A stretch of 64,000 nucleotides of DNA from Actinomycetota bacterium. Its GTDB lineage: Bacteria > Actinomycetota > Thermoleophilia > UBA2241. The notes beneath the pieces were generated by a model, which saw nothing but the letters and a program-made list of their open reading frames with translations, was not told where the DNA came from and searched no databases. A program made the translations under genes and the position numbers. Location of the stretch: assembly GCA_012514235.1 (NCBI GenBank), contig JAAZAR010000134.1:1-64000 (forward strand), read 5' to 3'. Each line of letters starts with the position of its first letter. Positions within the stretch are counted from its first letter, which is position 1. Below, in pieces: positions 35,449-45,158 of the stretch.

Positions 35449-36399
35449 ATGCTCCGCCTCATCGGGCGCCGCCTTCTGCTGATGATCCCGACACTGATCC
35501 TGGTGTCGATCCTCATCTTCGCCCTCGCGGAGGTGTTCGTACCGGGCAGTGTGGGGCGGTCCATCCTGGGGCCCTACGTGACCGAGGAACAGGTCCAGCT
35601 GCTCAACGAGCGGCTGGGGGCCGACCGGCCCATCGTCGTGCGCTATCTCTCGTGGGCCGGCGGCTTCGTCACCGGCGACTGGGGCGACTCAGCCCTGCTC
35701 AAGGTGCCGGTCCGGCCCCTGGTCATGGAAGCGTTCTGGCATTCGCTGCTCCTGGCCGGCTTCGCCCTGGTGCTCATCGTGCCCGCGTCCATCGCCTTGG
35801 GCGTCTTCGCCGGCCTGCGACGAGACAGCGTCCTGGACCGCACCATCACCGTCTCCTCGCTGTCGATGACGGTGATCCCCGAGTTCGTCAGCGGCGTCGT
35901 GCTGCTCTACGTCTTCGCCGTATGGCTCAAGTGGCTGCCCGTCACCGCGTTGCCGCCGGACGGGTCGCCCTTCTACACACGGCTCTACTACCTCATCCTG
36001 CCGGCCATCCCGCTCATGTTCCTGGAGCTCGGCTACATCGCCAGGATGGCCCGCGTCGGCACGGTGCAGGTGCTCAGCATGCCGTACATCCGCACGGCGG
36101 TCCTCAAGGGCCTGCCGCGCAGCAGGGTCGTCTTCGGGCACGTGCTGCGCAACGCCATGGTCCCCACGGTCACCGTCATCGGCAGCCAGGTCGGCTGGCT
36201 CCTCGGCGGCCTGGTGGTGGTCGAGAAGCTGTTCAACTATCCCGGCATCGGTCGACTCATGGTCGAAGCGGCCCTGGCACACGACATCCCGCTGCTCGAA
36301 GCGTCGGTGCTGCTCGTGGCCGTGGTCTACATGATCGCCAACCTCATCGCAGACATCGTCGTCGCGCTGCTCAACCCGCGCATCAGGATGGGAGGCTGA
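35449..36399 (+). CDS. ABC transporter permease (DppB-type)
   Basis: RLIGRRLLLMIPTLILVSILIFAL; EAA-loop region and TM segments. Confidence 0.92.
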   Translation: MLRLIGRRLLLMIPTLILVSILIFALAEVFVPGSVGRSILGPYVTEEQVQLLNERLGADRPIVVRYLSWAGGFVTGDWGDSALLKVPVRPLVMEAFWHSLLLAGFALVLIVPASIALGVFAGLRRDSVLDRTITVSSLSMTVIPEFVSGVVLLYVFAVWLKWLPVTALPPDGSPFYTRLYYLILPAIPLMFLELGYIARMARVGTVQVLSMPYIRTAVLKGLPRSRVVFGHVLRNAMVPTVTVIGSQVGWLLGGLVVVEKLFNYPGIGRLMVEAALAHDIPLLEASVLLVAVVYMIANLIADIVVALLNPRIRMGG

Positions 36400-36400
36400 C

Positions 36401-37420
36401 GTGGACGATCACCGCCAGACCTCTCTCGGGCCCGATCCCGACCTCCGGAAGGAGGCCGCGGAACTCGGCGCCGATCCCGAGATGATCGAGCTTCGCGCCG
36501 AGGCCGCCGCGTCCGCCCGCGAGGGGAGGCTTCCGGCAGACCAGGATCGGCGCGACCAGGAACTGCAGGCCGACGCTGCCGCCGCGGCGGAGCAGAAGCG
36601 GCAGCGTCGCTACCTCGTCAAGGCCCTCCTGCGGAGCCCGACCTTCATGATCGGCCTCATCATCCTGCTGTTCTGGGTGTTCATGGCGATCTTCTCCACC
36701 TCCCTCACCCAGAGCTACACGGCACAGGACGCCATGAGCTCGCTCAAGCCGCCGAGCGCCGCCCACTGGTTCGGCACCGACGACCTGGGCCGCGACGTGT
36801 TCGCGCGCATGATGGCCGGTGCTCGCACGGTGCTCGTGATCGCGCCGCTGGCCACCGCGCTGGCGCTGCTGTGGGGCAGCATCATCGGACTGGTCGCCGG
36901 CTTCTGGCGCGGCCTCACCGACGACATCATCATGCGTGGCATCGATGTGCTGCTTGCCCTCCCGATCATCATCACGTCCATCCTCATCCTGTCGCTGTTC
37001 GGCAAGGGGACCGCCATCATCATCCTCACGATCGGCATCCTGTTCACGCCGGTCGTCAGCCGTACCGTGCGCGCCGCCGTCATCGGCGAGCGGGAGCGCG
37101 AGTACGTGCTTGCAGCCCGCCTGCGCGGCGAGCGCTCCTCCTTCGTCATGGCGCGCGAGATCCTGCCCAACATCATGCAGCCGATCATCGTCGAGGGCAC
37201 CGTCCGTCTCGGCTACGCCGTGTTCACCGCCGCGACGCTCGCCTTCCTCGGGTTCGGCCTCGCGCCACCCTCTCCTGACTGGGGCCTGACCATCGCGACC
37301 CAGCGCGTCTTCCTTCAGATAGCACCGTGGACGGTGCTCTTCCCAGCCCTCGCGCTCGCCTCTTTGGTCGTGGCCATCAACCTCATCACCGATGGACTCG
37401 GGAGGACGTTCTCCAAATGA
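36401..37420 (+). CDS. ABC transporter permease (DppC-type)
   Basis: FGTDDLGRDVFARMMAGARTVL; FLGFGLAPPSPDWGLTI. Confidence 0.92.
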   Translation: MDDHRQTSLGPDPDLRKEAAELGADPEMIELRAEAAASAREGRLPADQDRRDQELQADAAAAAEQKRQRRYLVKALLRSPTFMIGLIILLFWVFMAIFSTSLTQSYTAQDAMSSLKPPSAAHWFGTDDLGRDVFARMMAGARTVLVIAPLATALALLWGSIIGLVAGFWRGLTDDIIMRGIDVLLALPIIITSILILSLFGKGTAIIILTIGILFTPVVSRTVRAAVIGEREREYVLAARLRGERSSFVMAREILPNIMQPIIVEGTVRLGYAVFTAATLAFLGFGLAPPSPDWGLTIATQRVFLQIAPWTVLFPALALASLVVAINLITDGLGRTFSK

Positions 37421-39594
37421 GCACCGTGGAGGATCCACAGCTGTCCGGCGACGCCGCCGCTCTCGACGTCCGCGACCTCGAGGTCTCCTTCCATCGCCGC
37501 GGCCGCCGGCTGCCGGTGCTCAAGGGCATCACCCTCAAGATCGAGCGCGGCCAGGCCTACGGCCTCGTCGGCGAGTCGGGATGCGGCAAGACGACGCTCG
37601 CCATGGCCGCCATGCGCTACCTCGCCTCGAACGGCACGCTGGACAACGGTCGCGTGCTGGTCGACGGCCAGGACGTGAGCGAGCTGAGCGAGGAGGCGCT
37701 GCGCAAGTGGCGCGGCGGCAAGGTGTCCATGGTCTACCAGGACCCCACGCAGGCGCTGAGTCCCGCCATGCGCATCGGCGACCAGCTCGCCGAGGTCTAC
37801 CACTACCACGAGGGGATGGACAAGAAGGCCTCGCTCGAGAAAGCCCGGGAGGCTCTGCGCCGTGTCGCCATCCCGGACCCCGACGCGACCCTGCGCCGCT
37901 ACCCGTTCGAGCTCTCGGGCGGGCAGCAGCAGAGGGTCGTCATCGCGATGGCGCTGGCGGTGAACCCGCAGCTCCTCATCCTGGACGAGCCCACCACCGG
38001 TCTGGACGCGACGGTCGAGGCCGAGATCCTCGACCTCATCGAGGAGCTGCGCGGACGCATCAACGCCGCCATCCTCCTGATCACGCACAACCTCGGCCTG
38101 GTCGTCCGCCTCTGTGAGCGGGTCGGCGTCCTGTATGCAGGCCGGCTCGTCGAAGAGGGGCCGGCCAAGCAGGTCTTCACCGACCCGCGGCACCCCTACA
38201 CCATGGGCCTGCTGCGCTGCGTCCCGCGCTTCGGCATGAACAAGACGGACGCCGCCCTGCAGACCATCCCCGGTACCTTGCCGGCGCTCGGCGAACCGCT
38301 CGAGGGCTGCGTCTACTCCGCTCGTTGCCCCATGGCCCGGCCGGTGTGCATGAGGCGCGAGCCCGACTTCTTCGCGTGGCCGGGCGACGGGCCCGACAAG
38401 GGGCGCCAGGAGGCCGAGAAGCTGCCGCCGGACCCTGCGGCGTTCTCGCCGCATCATGCGGAGCCGGTGGGCGAGGCGGAGCGGCATGTGCGCTGCTACT
38501 TCTGCGCGGAGACGCCGCACATGCCGCACATGACCCCGGTGCTCGCCACCAGTCTGGAGGAACGCGGCGCGCACGAGGCGGACGTGCTCGGCATCGACCA
38601 CGTGGTGCGCACGTTCAAGGACGGCCGCAAGCAGCTCACCGCCGTCGCCGACGTCTCGCTCAACCTGCGCAAGGGCGAGACGTTCGGGCTGGTCGGCGAG
38701 TCGGGAAGCGGCAAGACCACGCTCGCCAAGTGCGTCACCGGCCTCATCCCGCCCGACTCCGGCACCATCACCTTCGAGGGCGGGGTCCTGAAGTCGACGG
38801 CCGGCAAGCGGTCCAGAGAAGCCCTGCGGGCCATCCAGATGGTCTTCCAGAACCCGGACTCCACGCTCAATCCGGCCTGGAGCACGCGGGCGATCCTCAC
38901 GCGGGCGGTCAAGAAGCTCGGCGGCGCCAAGGCCGGTTCGGTCCGCGCCAAGGTCGACAAGCTTTCGGCCGACGTCCGCGTGGAGCCGCGCTTCCTCTTC
39001 CAGAAGCCCACCGAGCTCTCAGGTGGCCAGAAGCAGCGCATCGCCATCGCGCGCGCCTTCGCCGGCGACCCTACCCTCGTCGTCTGCGACGAGCCGGCGT
39101 CGGCGCTCGACGTGTCCGTGCAGGCGAGCATCCTCAACCTGCTCGTCGAACTGCAGACCAACGAGCAGACCTCCTACGTGTTCATCAGCCACGATCTCGC
39201 CGTGGTGCGCTACATCTCGGACCGCATCGGGGTGATGTACCTGGCGGAGCTCATCGAGGTCGGAGCGGCGGCGGACGTGTTCAGCCCGCCGCACCATCCG
39301 TACACGGAGGCGCTCTTCAGCTCCATCCCGCGCCTCGACTTCGAGGAGCAGAAGGACCGGATCCCGCTGCGCGGGACCATGCCCAGCCTCAGCAACCCCC
39401 CGTCCGGCTGCCGCTTCCACACGCGCTGCCACAGGTTCCTCGGCGACATCTGCGTGAACGAGGTGCCCCCGGACCAGGACGTCGGCGACGGGCACACCTA
39501 CAGGTGCCACATCCCGCCGGACGAGCTGCGCCGGCTGCAGACGGCCAAGGACCAGGGCCCGGCCGCCGAAGCCGAGCCGGCGACCGCAGGCTGA
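37417..39594 (+). CDS. Fused double ABC ATPase (DppD-DppF type)
   Basis: Two Walker A motifs (GESGCGKTT, GESGSGKTT), two signature motifs (LSGGQQQR, LSGGQKQR), oligopeptide C-terminal Cys motifs. Confidence 0.93.
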   Translation: MSTVEDPQLSGDAAALDVRDLEVSFHRRGRRLPVLKGITLKIERGQAYGLVGESGCGKTTLAMAAMRYLASNGTLDNGRVLVDGQDVSELSEEALRKWRGGKVSMVYQDPTQALSPAMRIGDQLAEVYHYHEGMDKKASLEKAREALRRVAIPDPDATLRRYPFELSGGQQQRVVIAMALAVNPQLLILDEPTTGLDATVEAEILDLIEELRGRINAAILLITHNLGLVVRLCERVGVLYAGRLVEEGPAKQVFTDPRHPYTMGLLRCVPRFGMNKTDAALQTIPGTLPALGEPLEGCVYSARCPMARPVCMRREPDFFAWPGDGPDKGRQEAEKLPPDPAAFSPHHAEPVGEAERHVRCYFCAETPHMPHMTPVLATSLEERGAHEADVLGIDHVVRTFKDGRKQLTAVADVSLNLRKGETFGLVGESGSGKTTLAKCVTGLIPPDSGTITFEGGVLKSTAGKRSREALRAIQMVFQNPDSTLNPAWSTRAILTRAVKKLGGAKAGSVRAKVDKLSADVRVEPRFLFQKPTELSGGQKQRIAIARAFAGDPTLVVCDEPASALDVSVQASILNLLVELQTNEQTSYVFISHDLAVVRYISDRIGVMYLAELIEVGAAADVFSPPHHPYTEALFSSIPRLDFEEQKDRIPLRGTMPSLSNPPSGCRFHTRCHRFLGDICVNEVPPDQDVGDGHTYRCHIPPDELRRLQTAKDQGPAAEAEPATAG

Positions 39595-39597
39595 CGA

Positions 39598-39621
39598 CGA
39601 CGCCGGCGGACGCCGGCGTCG
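39598..39621. terminator. Hairpin between convergent genes (possible bidirectional terminator)
   Basis: CGACGCCGGC-GGAC-GCCGGCGTCG perfect 10-bp stem. Confidence 0.45.
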
Positions 39622-39681
39622 CTCCCAGAAGAAGCCCGCGACCCCGTTCCGGCAGCCTGGAGAGCGCGACCCCTCGCCGAG

Positions 39682-40575
39682 CTACGTCCACGCGGGCTCG
39701 CTGGGGGCGCTCAGGGCCAGCATGTTCCAGGCGTCATACGCCAGACCGACGGCGGCGTGCCGCTTGTAGGGCAGCGAGTAACGCCCCGGTATCGATGCCT
39801 CGACGGCTGCGACGCACCCATCGGCGAACAGCCGCGCCGTCTCGTCGTCGGCGGCGCGGCCGACCAGCTTCGCCTCCAACTCCGAAGCCCGGAAGGCTCT
39901 CTCGCCCACGGCGCCCAGCGCCACGCGCGCCTCGGACAGCACACCGGCGTCGGCGTCGAACCGCACGACCAGCGCCACGCTCAGCCTGGCGACGCTGACC
40001 GCCGTCCTGGAGCCGATCTTCGCGAACGCGGATCGGTGACCGGCATCCAGCGGCGGGAAGGCGAACTCCAGGATGGCCTCGTCATAGCGGAGACTCGTGC
40101 GGCCGGGACCGAGAACGACGTCGTCCAGGGACTGGGTGCGCCTCTCGCCGGCGCCGTCGACCGTGATCACGACGGCGCCGAGCGCGGTGAGGGCGGTGAC
40201 CCCGTCCGCGCACGCCGAGGCGTTGGCCGCGTTGCCGCCGATCGTGCCGGCGTTTCGGATCTGGGTCGAGCCGACCTGGGCGGCCGCGAGGCTGAGGCAG
40301 AGCGCGTGCTCGCGGACCAGCGGATGCCACTGCAGCTCCGTGAACGTCGCGAGCGCCCCGATGTGGAGCATCCCTTCCTCCAGCCGGACCTCGGAGAGCG
40401 CGGCCAACCCGGTGAGGTCGACGAGCAGGTCGGGCTCCCGGACGGGGCGGCGAAGCTCACGCACGAGGTCAGTGCCGCCGGCCAGCAAGCGGGTCTGGGG
40501 CGTGGCCTGGGCAAGAGCCGCCACGAGTTCCTCGAGGCTCGCGGGGGTGAGCACCTGCGTCTGCGTCACGTCACT
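39682..40575 (-). CDS. FAD-binding subunit of XDH/CoxM-type molybdenum hydroxylase
   Basis: TRLLAGGTDLVRELRRPVREPDLLVDLTG; QIRNAGTIGGNAANAS; GTGA overlap with upstream gene; ends in TAG. Confidence 0.88.
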   Translation of the reverse strand, partial: SDVTQTQVLTPASLEELVAALAQATPQTRLLAGGTDLVRELRRPVREPDLLVDLTGLAALSEVRLEEGMLHIGALATFTELQWHPLVREHALCLSLAAAQVGSTQIRNAGTIGGNAANASACADGVTALTALGAVVITVDGAGERRTQSLDDVVLGPGRTSLRYDEAILEFAFPPLDAGHRSAFAKIGSRTAVSVARLSVALVVRFDADAGVLSEARVALGAVGERAFRASELEAKLVGRAADDETARLFADGCVAAVEASIPGRYSLPYKRHAAVGLAYDAWNMLALSAPSEPAWT

Positions 40576-41218
40576 CACCGCCTTCCGGAGCCGAATGGAA
40601 GCCGAGCATCTCGCTGGAGCCGCCGGACGAGCACGGTCCCCCTGGGGGCTGCCCTGTCTCGGCCTCGACGATCCCACACGCAGCCGCCAGCGTGTCCGGG
40701 TCCGTGACCGCCTCGGCGGCGAGCTCGCCGGGTTCGACGGGCATCTCCATAAGGGGCCTCGTGTCCTGGCCGCTCGCCGCCTTCACCGCAGCGACGATGG
40801 CCGTGTAGCCGGTACAACGGCACAGGTTGCCGGCGAGTGCCACGCGGATGTCCTGCTCGGACGGCACCGGATTGCCCATGAGAAGCGCCTTGGCCGACAT
40901 GAGCATGCCGGGCGTGCAGTAACCGCACTGGACGGCGCCGTACTCCACGAACTTCTGCTGCAGCACGTCGAGCTCGCCGTCCTGCGCGAGGCCCTCGACC
41001 GTGAGGATCTCCTTGCCGCGCGCCTGCACGGCGAGCATCATGCACGAGTCCACCGCCCTGCCGTCGACGATGACGGTGCAGGCGCCGCACTCGCCCTCGG
41101 CACAGCCTTCCTTGGTGCCGGTCAGCCCGAGCTGGTCGCGGAGCACGTCGAGCAGGCGGGCGGTGGGTCGGGCCTCGACCTCGTAAGTCGTCCCGTTGAC
41201 GGTCAGCACGAGCTGCAC
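40571..41218 (-). CDS. 2Fe-2S subunit of XDH/CoxS-type molybdenum hydroxylase
   Basis: GCAEGECGACTVIVDGRAVDSC; QCGYCTPGMLMSAKALL; CRCTGYTAIVAAV. Confidence 0.93.
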   Translation of the reverse strand: MQLVLTVNGTTYEVEARPTARLLDVLRDQLGLTGTKEGCAEGECGACTVIVDGRAVDSCMMLAVQARGKEILTVEGLAQDGELDVLQQKFVEYGAVQCGYCTPGMLMSAKALLMGNPVPSEQDIRVALAGNLCRCTGYTAIVAAVKAASGQDTRPLMEMPVEPGELAAEAVTDPDTLAAACGIVEAETGQPPGGPCSSGGSSEMLGFHSAPEGGE

Positions 41219-43476
41219 GCCGCCACCTCCTCCCCGTGGAGCGCCGCGATGATGCGCTCCGGCGTGAGTGGGAGATCGCCGAGCTCAGTGCCCAGTGCGT
41301 TGTTGACCGCATTGACCACCGCGGCTGCCGTGGGCACTGTGGCGATCTCGCCGACGCTCTTGGCCCCGAACGGCCCGTCATCCCCCTCGTGCTCCACCAG
41401 GAGGACCTGGACGTCGGGCATGTCGGGGGCGTTGACTATGTGGTAGTTCTTGAAGCCGTCCACCCCGGCTCGCCCCTTCTCGTCGACGTCCAGGTGTTCG
41501 TAGAGCGCGTAGCCGATGCCCATCTGCACCGCGCCCTGGTACTGCGCTTCGACCATGCCGCGGTTGATGGCCCGGCCCACGTCGGCGACCGCGAGGAAGT
41601 CGGTCACCGCGACGAGGCCCGTCGCACAGTCCACCTCCACCTCGGCGAACTGGACGGAGTACGAGGCCGGATTGGAGACGGCATAGTAGGTCGTCGACGC
41701 GGCGATTGACGGCACATGCCGCATCTGGCTGAGGCGCGCGATGTCACGATAGGCGATCGCGCGCTCCCGGTCGTCTCTGACGTGGACGGCCCCGTCGGCG
41801 ACGCCGAGCCGCTCGACCGGCTCCTGCAGCAGATCGGCCGCGGCCGTCAGCAGCCTGTCCTTGACCTTCTCCGCCACGATGCGGGCGCACTCGCCGACCA
41901 CGTAGGTGACGCGGCTGCCGTAGGTGCCGTAGTCGAATGGCGTGGTCGCCGTGTCGGCCTCACCTGCAGCGACGAGGTCGGGGTGCACGCCGAGCACCTC
42001 GGCGACGATCACCCGCATGGTCGTCACCACCCCGCATCCGGTGTCGTGCAGGCTGGCGTTGAGCACGAAGGTGCCGTCCTCGTTCATCTTGAGCGAGGCG
42101 TTGCTGGCCTCGGGGAACGCGCCGTACATGCCGTTCTTGTGCGCTCCGGCCGCGACGCCCACGCCGCGCCGGATGCGGCCCCGCCCCGCGGGGCGGGCCC
42201 GGCGCGCCGCCCAGTCGAACGCCACGCTGCCGCGCTCCAGGCACTCACGCACACGCGCGTCGCCGAGCGGCAGACCGGTGACGAGGTCCGTGTCGTGCGG
42301 CTCCACCATGTTCTTGAGGCGGAGCTCCACGGGGTCGAGTCGCAGGGCGGCGGCAACCCGGTCCATGTGGACCTCGCTGGCCGCGATCATCTCAGGAGCG
42401 CCCCACCCGCGCGCCGCCCCTCCGACGGGCGTGTTCGTGTACACGACGCGGCCCTCGTGCCGGTAGTGAGGCACGCGGTAGATCTTGGTGACCTTCTTGC
42501 ACATGTGGATCGAGTAGTCCGGCGTGCTCGCCGCGAACCCGCCCGAGTCCAGCGTGGAGGCTGCCCCGAAGTCGAGCAGGCGGCCGTCCGGAGTACAGGC
42601 AGTGCGGACGGTGGTGCGGGTCGCCGGCCGGACCATGGTAGCGATCATGCACTCCTCCCGATCGAGGAGCAGTTTGACCGCCCGTCGCGTGGCATGGGCG
42701 AGGAACGCGCAGACAGGCTCGATGATGTACTCTGTCTTGCCTCCGAACGAGCCGCCCATGGGGAGCTTGATGACCCGCACCCGGTGGTACTCGAGGCCGA
42801 GCAGCTCGGCGATCACAGTGCGTGCCGCATAGACGCCCTGACTCGTCGTCCACACGGTCATGCCGCCGGTGCTGTGGCCCTGCGCGACGCACACGTGAGG
42901 CTCGAGCGCCGCATGGTGGATGCGCGGCGTGCTCACGCAGGAGGAGACGACGACCGCGCCCTCGAGGTCGGGACGCTCGCCCTTCTCGATCTCGTGCTCG
43001 AACAGCAGGTTGCCGCCGTCGTGGATCGCCGGCGCGTCTGGCGCGAGCGCTTCGTCGACGGTGAGCACCGCCGGAAGCTCCTCGTACTCGATCTCCACGA
43101 GTGCCGCCGCCTTCTCGGCGGTCGCCCGGCTGGTCGCGACGACGGCCGCGACCCTGTCGCCCACGAACCGGACGTGCTCGCTGAACAGGGTCTCGTCGTA
43201 GAACGACATGTCCTGACCGGGGTGGATACGCGCCCGGGAGAAGCCGTCCATGGGCGCGTTCTCGTGTGAGAAGACCTTGATCACCCCGGGGAGCGCCTCG
43301 GCGCGTGACGTGTCGATCCGCTTGACGACACCGTGCGGGATCGTGCTGAGGATGAGCTTGGCGTGGAGCATGCCCGGCACCGAGAAGTCGCTGCCGTAGA
43401 CGAGCTCCCCCGTCACCTTCTGGGCCACGTCGTGGACCGGGTAGTTGCCACCGACGTACTGCAGGTCCTCTGTCAC
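41203..43476 (-). CDS. Molybdopterin-binding large subunit of XDH/CoxL-type hydroxylase
   Basis: VTGELVYGSDFSVPGMLHAKLILS; TTSQGVYAARTVIAELLG; GGSFGGKTEYIIEPVCAFLA. Confidence 0.9.
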   Translation of the reverse strand: MTEDLQYVGGNYPVHDVAQKVTGELVYGSDFSVPGMLHAKLILSTIPHGVVKRIDTSRAEALPGVIKVFSHENAPMDGFSRARIHPGQDMSFYDETLFSEHVRFVGDRVAAVVATSRATAEKAAALVEIEYEELPAVLTVDEALAPDAPAIHDGGNLLFEHEIEKGERPDLEGAVVVSSCVSTPRIHHAALEPHVCVAQGHSTGGMTVWTTSQGVYAARTVIAELLGLEYHRVRVIKLPMGGSFGGKTEYIIEPVCAFLAHATRRAVKLLLDREECMIATMVRPATRTTVRTACTPDGRLLDFGAASTLDSGGFAASTPDYSIHMCKKVTKIYRVPHYRHEGRVVYTNTPVGGAARGWGAPEMIAASEVHMDRVAAALRLDPVELRLKNMVEPHDTDLVTGLPLGDARVRECLERGSVAFDWAARRARPAGRGRIRRGVGVAAGAHKNGMYGAFPEASNASLKMNEDGTFVLNASLHDTGCGVVTTMRVIVAEVLGVHPDLVAAGEADTATTPFDYGTYGSRVTYVVGECARIVAEKVKDRLLTAAADLLQEPVERLGVADGAVHVRDDRERAIAYRDIARLSQMRHVPSIAASTTYYAVSNPASYSVQFAEVEVDCATGLVAVTDFLAVADVGRAINRGMVEAQYQGAVQMGIGYALYEHLDVDEKGRAGVDGFKNYHIVNAPDMPDVQVLLVEHEGDDGPFGAKSVGEIATVPTAAAVVNAVNNALGTELGDLPLTPERIIAALHGEEVAACSSC

Positions 43477-43514
43477 CTCAAACGGTCTCCTCTCTGGCCC
43501 TTACGTCCACCGCT

Positions 43515-45158
43515 TCAGATCATGTTGCCCGGCGGTCGATCCTCCGGGTGACTTTCCTCGAACCAGCGCCGGTAGGCCGCCCTGCGGGCCTGTGCCGCCG
43601 GCGCCGTGCAGCAGCCGCCCTCCGACGTGCAGAGCAGCTCGGAGGGCAGGGCGCGGCCGATGCGGTCGGCCACGTCCAGTGCCTCGTGCAGCGGGAGCAC
43701 GGCGTCGTGCCCCGCGAGCGCGAGGTCGGCGAACACGTGCGCCGTGCAGGTGGCCGCCATGATGCGACTGCGGCACGGTTGGCTGAGCCCCCCGGGCATC
43801 GGGTCGCACGGCAGACCCATGAAGGCCTGCAGCGCGAGCGATGCCGCGTTCTCGACAGCTTCCGGAGACCCGCCGACCATCTCCGCGACGGCAGCGGCCG
43901 CCATCGCGCCGCACACGCCCGATTCGCCGGTACAGCCTAGCACCTCACCAGTCGGCTCGGTGCGCGTGTACGCGATGGCGCCCACGCCGGCGGCGATGAA
44001 GAGCCCGCGGAGCAGGTCGTCCTCGCTCAGGGCGCGGGCCTCCTGGACGGCGCAGAGGGCGGCGTAGATGTAGCCGGCCCCGCCGCCCATCGGCCCCGGC
44101 ACGTTCTCCACGCCGGGGATGCCGGCGCCGGCGCCGTATGCGTACTTCACGGTCTGCGCCGTCACGCCGTCCGTGACCCGCGCCGGCGTGTCCGCATGGC
44201 GCAGCCAGCGGCGCGCGAAGTCCGGCTTGAACTCGGTGTCGATGACCGAGAGGTCCTCCTCGTACACCGCCCGCGTCTGCCGGCGCATGATCATCGCGAG
44301 CTCTCGCATGCGGTCGATGACCCACTGCCGGGGCCTTCCGGAGGCGTCCATCTCGTACTGGACGGCGACCTCCCAGAGAGGCACGCCGCGCTCCTCGGCG
44401 AGTTCCCGCCAGCGCGTCATCGAGTCGAACAGCTGCGGCCTGCGGTCGGGCGTGACGACGACGGGCACCACCGGCCGCAGGAGCGCCGGCCGGATCAGAG
44501 GAGCCTCACCGTCGAGGACCTCGCGCAGCGCCACCAGATCGGGCTCGGCGGGCAGCGCGATCGCGTGCAGCGCTCCGCGGCCCTCGACGCGTACCGTGTG
44601 CGCGTCGAGGGCGTCGGGCAGATCGGCCCTGAGCCGCTCCAGCATCTCGGGGCTCAGGGCCTCGTGCGGGTCCTGCACGAGCAGCAGATAGGAGTCGCCG
44701 ATCGTCCGACAGGGGAAGCCGTCGATCGTGACGGTCTCCACCATCCCACCGCCGGTGGAATCGCCGACCAGCTCGACGATCAGGCCGCTGCGGCCGGTCA
44801 GCACGAACTTCACGGTATTGGGGTGCCTGCTCTCCGTGATGGTCGTGGACGCGAACTCGACGGCGACGCCGGCATCCTCGGCGAGTTCGATGCTGCGGAA
44901 CAGCCGCGCGTCGTCCGGCAGACAGCCCAGGACTCCCGCGACCATCGCCCGATCCTCGGCCATGATCCCGAAGGTCCCCGCGAAGGAGCCGTGCTCGTCG
45001 AGCTCGATGCGCACCTTCGCCACCGGCTCGCCGAGCAGACAGCCGGCGAGGTATCCCAGGCGGCAGGGCCCGGCCGTGTGCGAGCTGGAACCGGGTTGCA
45101 TCACCGGTCCGAAGACGTCGTTGTAGAACTCCGGGTACGACTGGACGGCCACGTTCAC
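43515..45158 (-). CDS. Fe-S L-serine dehydratase-like protein (fused beta and alpha domains)
   Basis: PGSSSHTAGPCRLGYLAGCLLGEP; GCTGESGVCGAMAAAAVAEMVGG; CTSEGGCCTAP; GTGA overlap at start. Confidence 0.8.
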   Translation of the reverse strand: MNVAVQSYPEFYNDVFGPVMQPGSSSHTAGPCRLGYLAGCLLGEPVAKVRIELDEHGSFAGTFGIMAEDRAMVAGVLGCLPDDARLFRSIELAEDAGVAVEFASTTITESRHPNTVKFVLTGRSGLIVELVGDSTGGGMVETVTIDGFPCRTIGDSYLLLVQDPHEALSPEMLERLRADLPDALDAHTVRVEGRGALHAIALPAEPDLVALREVLDGEAPLIRPALLRPVVPVVVTPDRRPQLFDSMTRWRELAEERGVPLWEVAVQYEMDASGRPRQWVIDRMRELAMIMRRQTRAVYEEDLSVIDTEFKPDFARRWLRHADTPARVTDGVTAQTVKYAYGAGAGIPGVENVPGPMGGGAGYIYAALCAVQEARALSEDDLLRGLFIAAGVGAIAYTRTEPTGEVLGCTGESGVCGAMAAAAVAEMVGGSPEAVENAASLALQAFMGLPCDPMPGGLSQPCRSRIMAATCTAHVFADLALAGHDAVLPLHEALDVADRIGRALPSELLCTSEGGCCTAPAAQARRAAYRRWFEESHPEDRPPGNMI

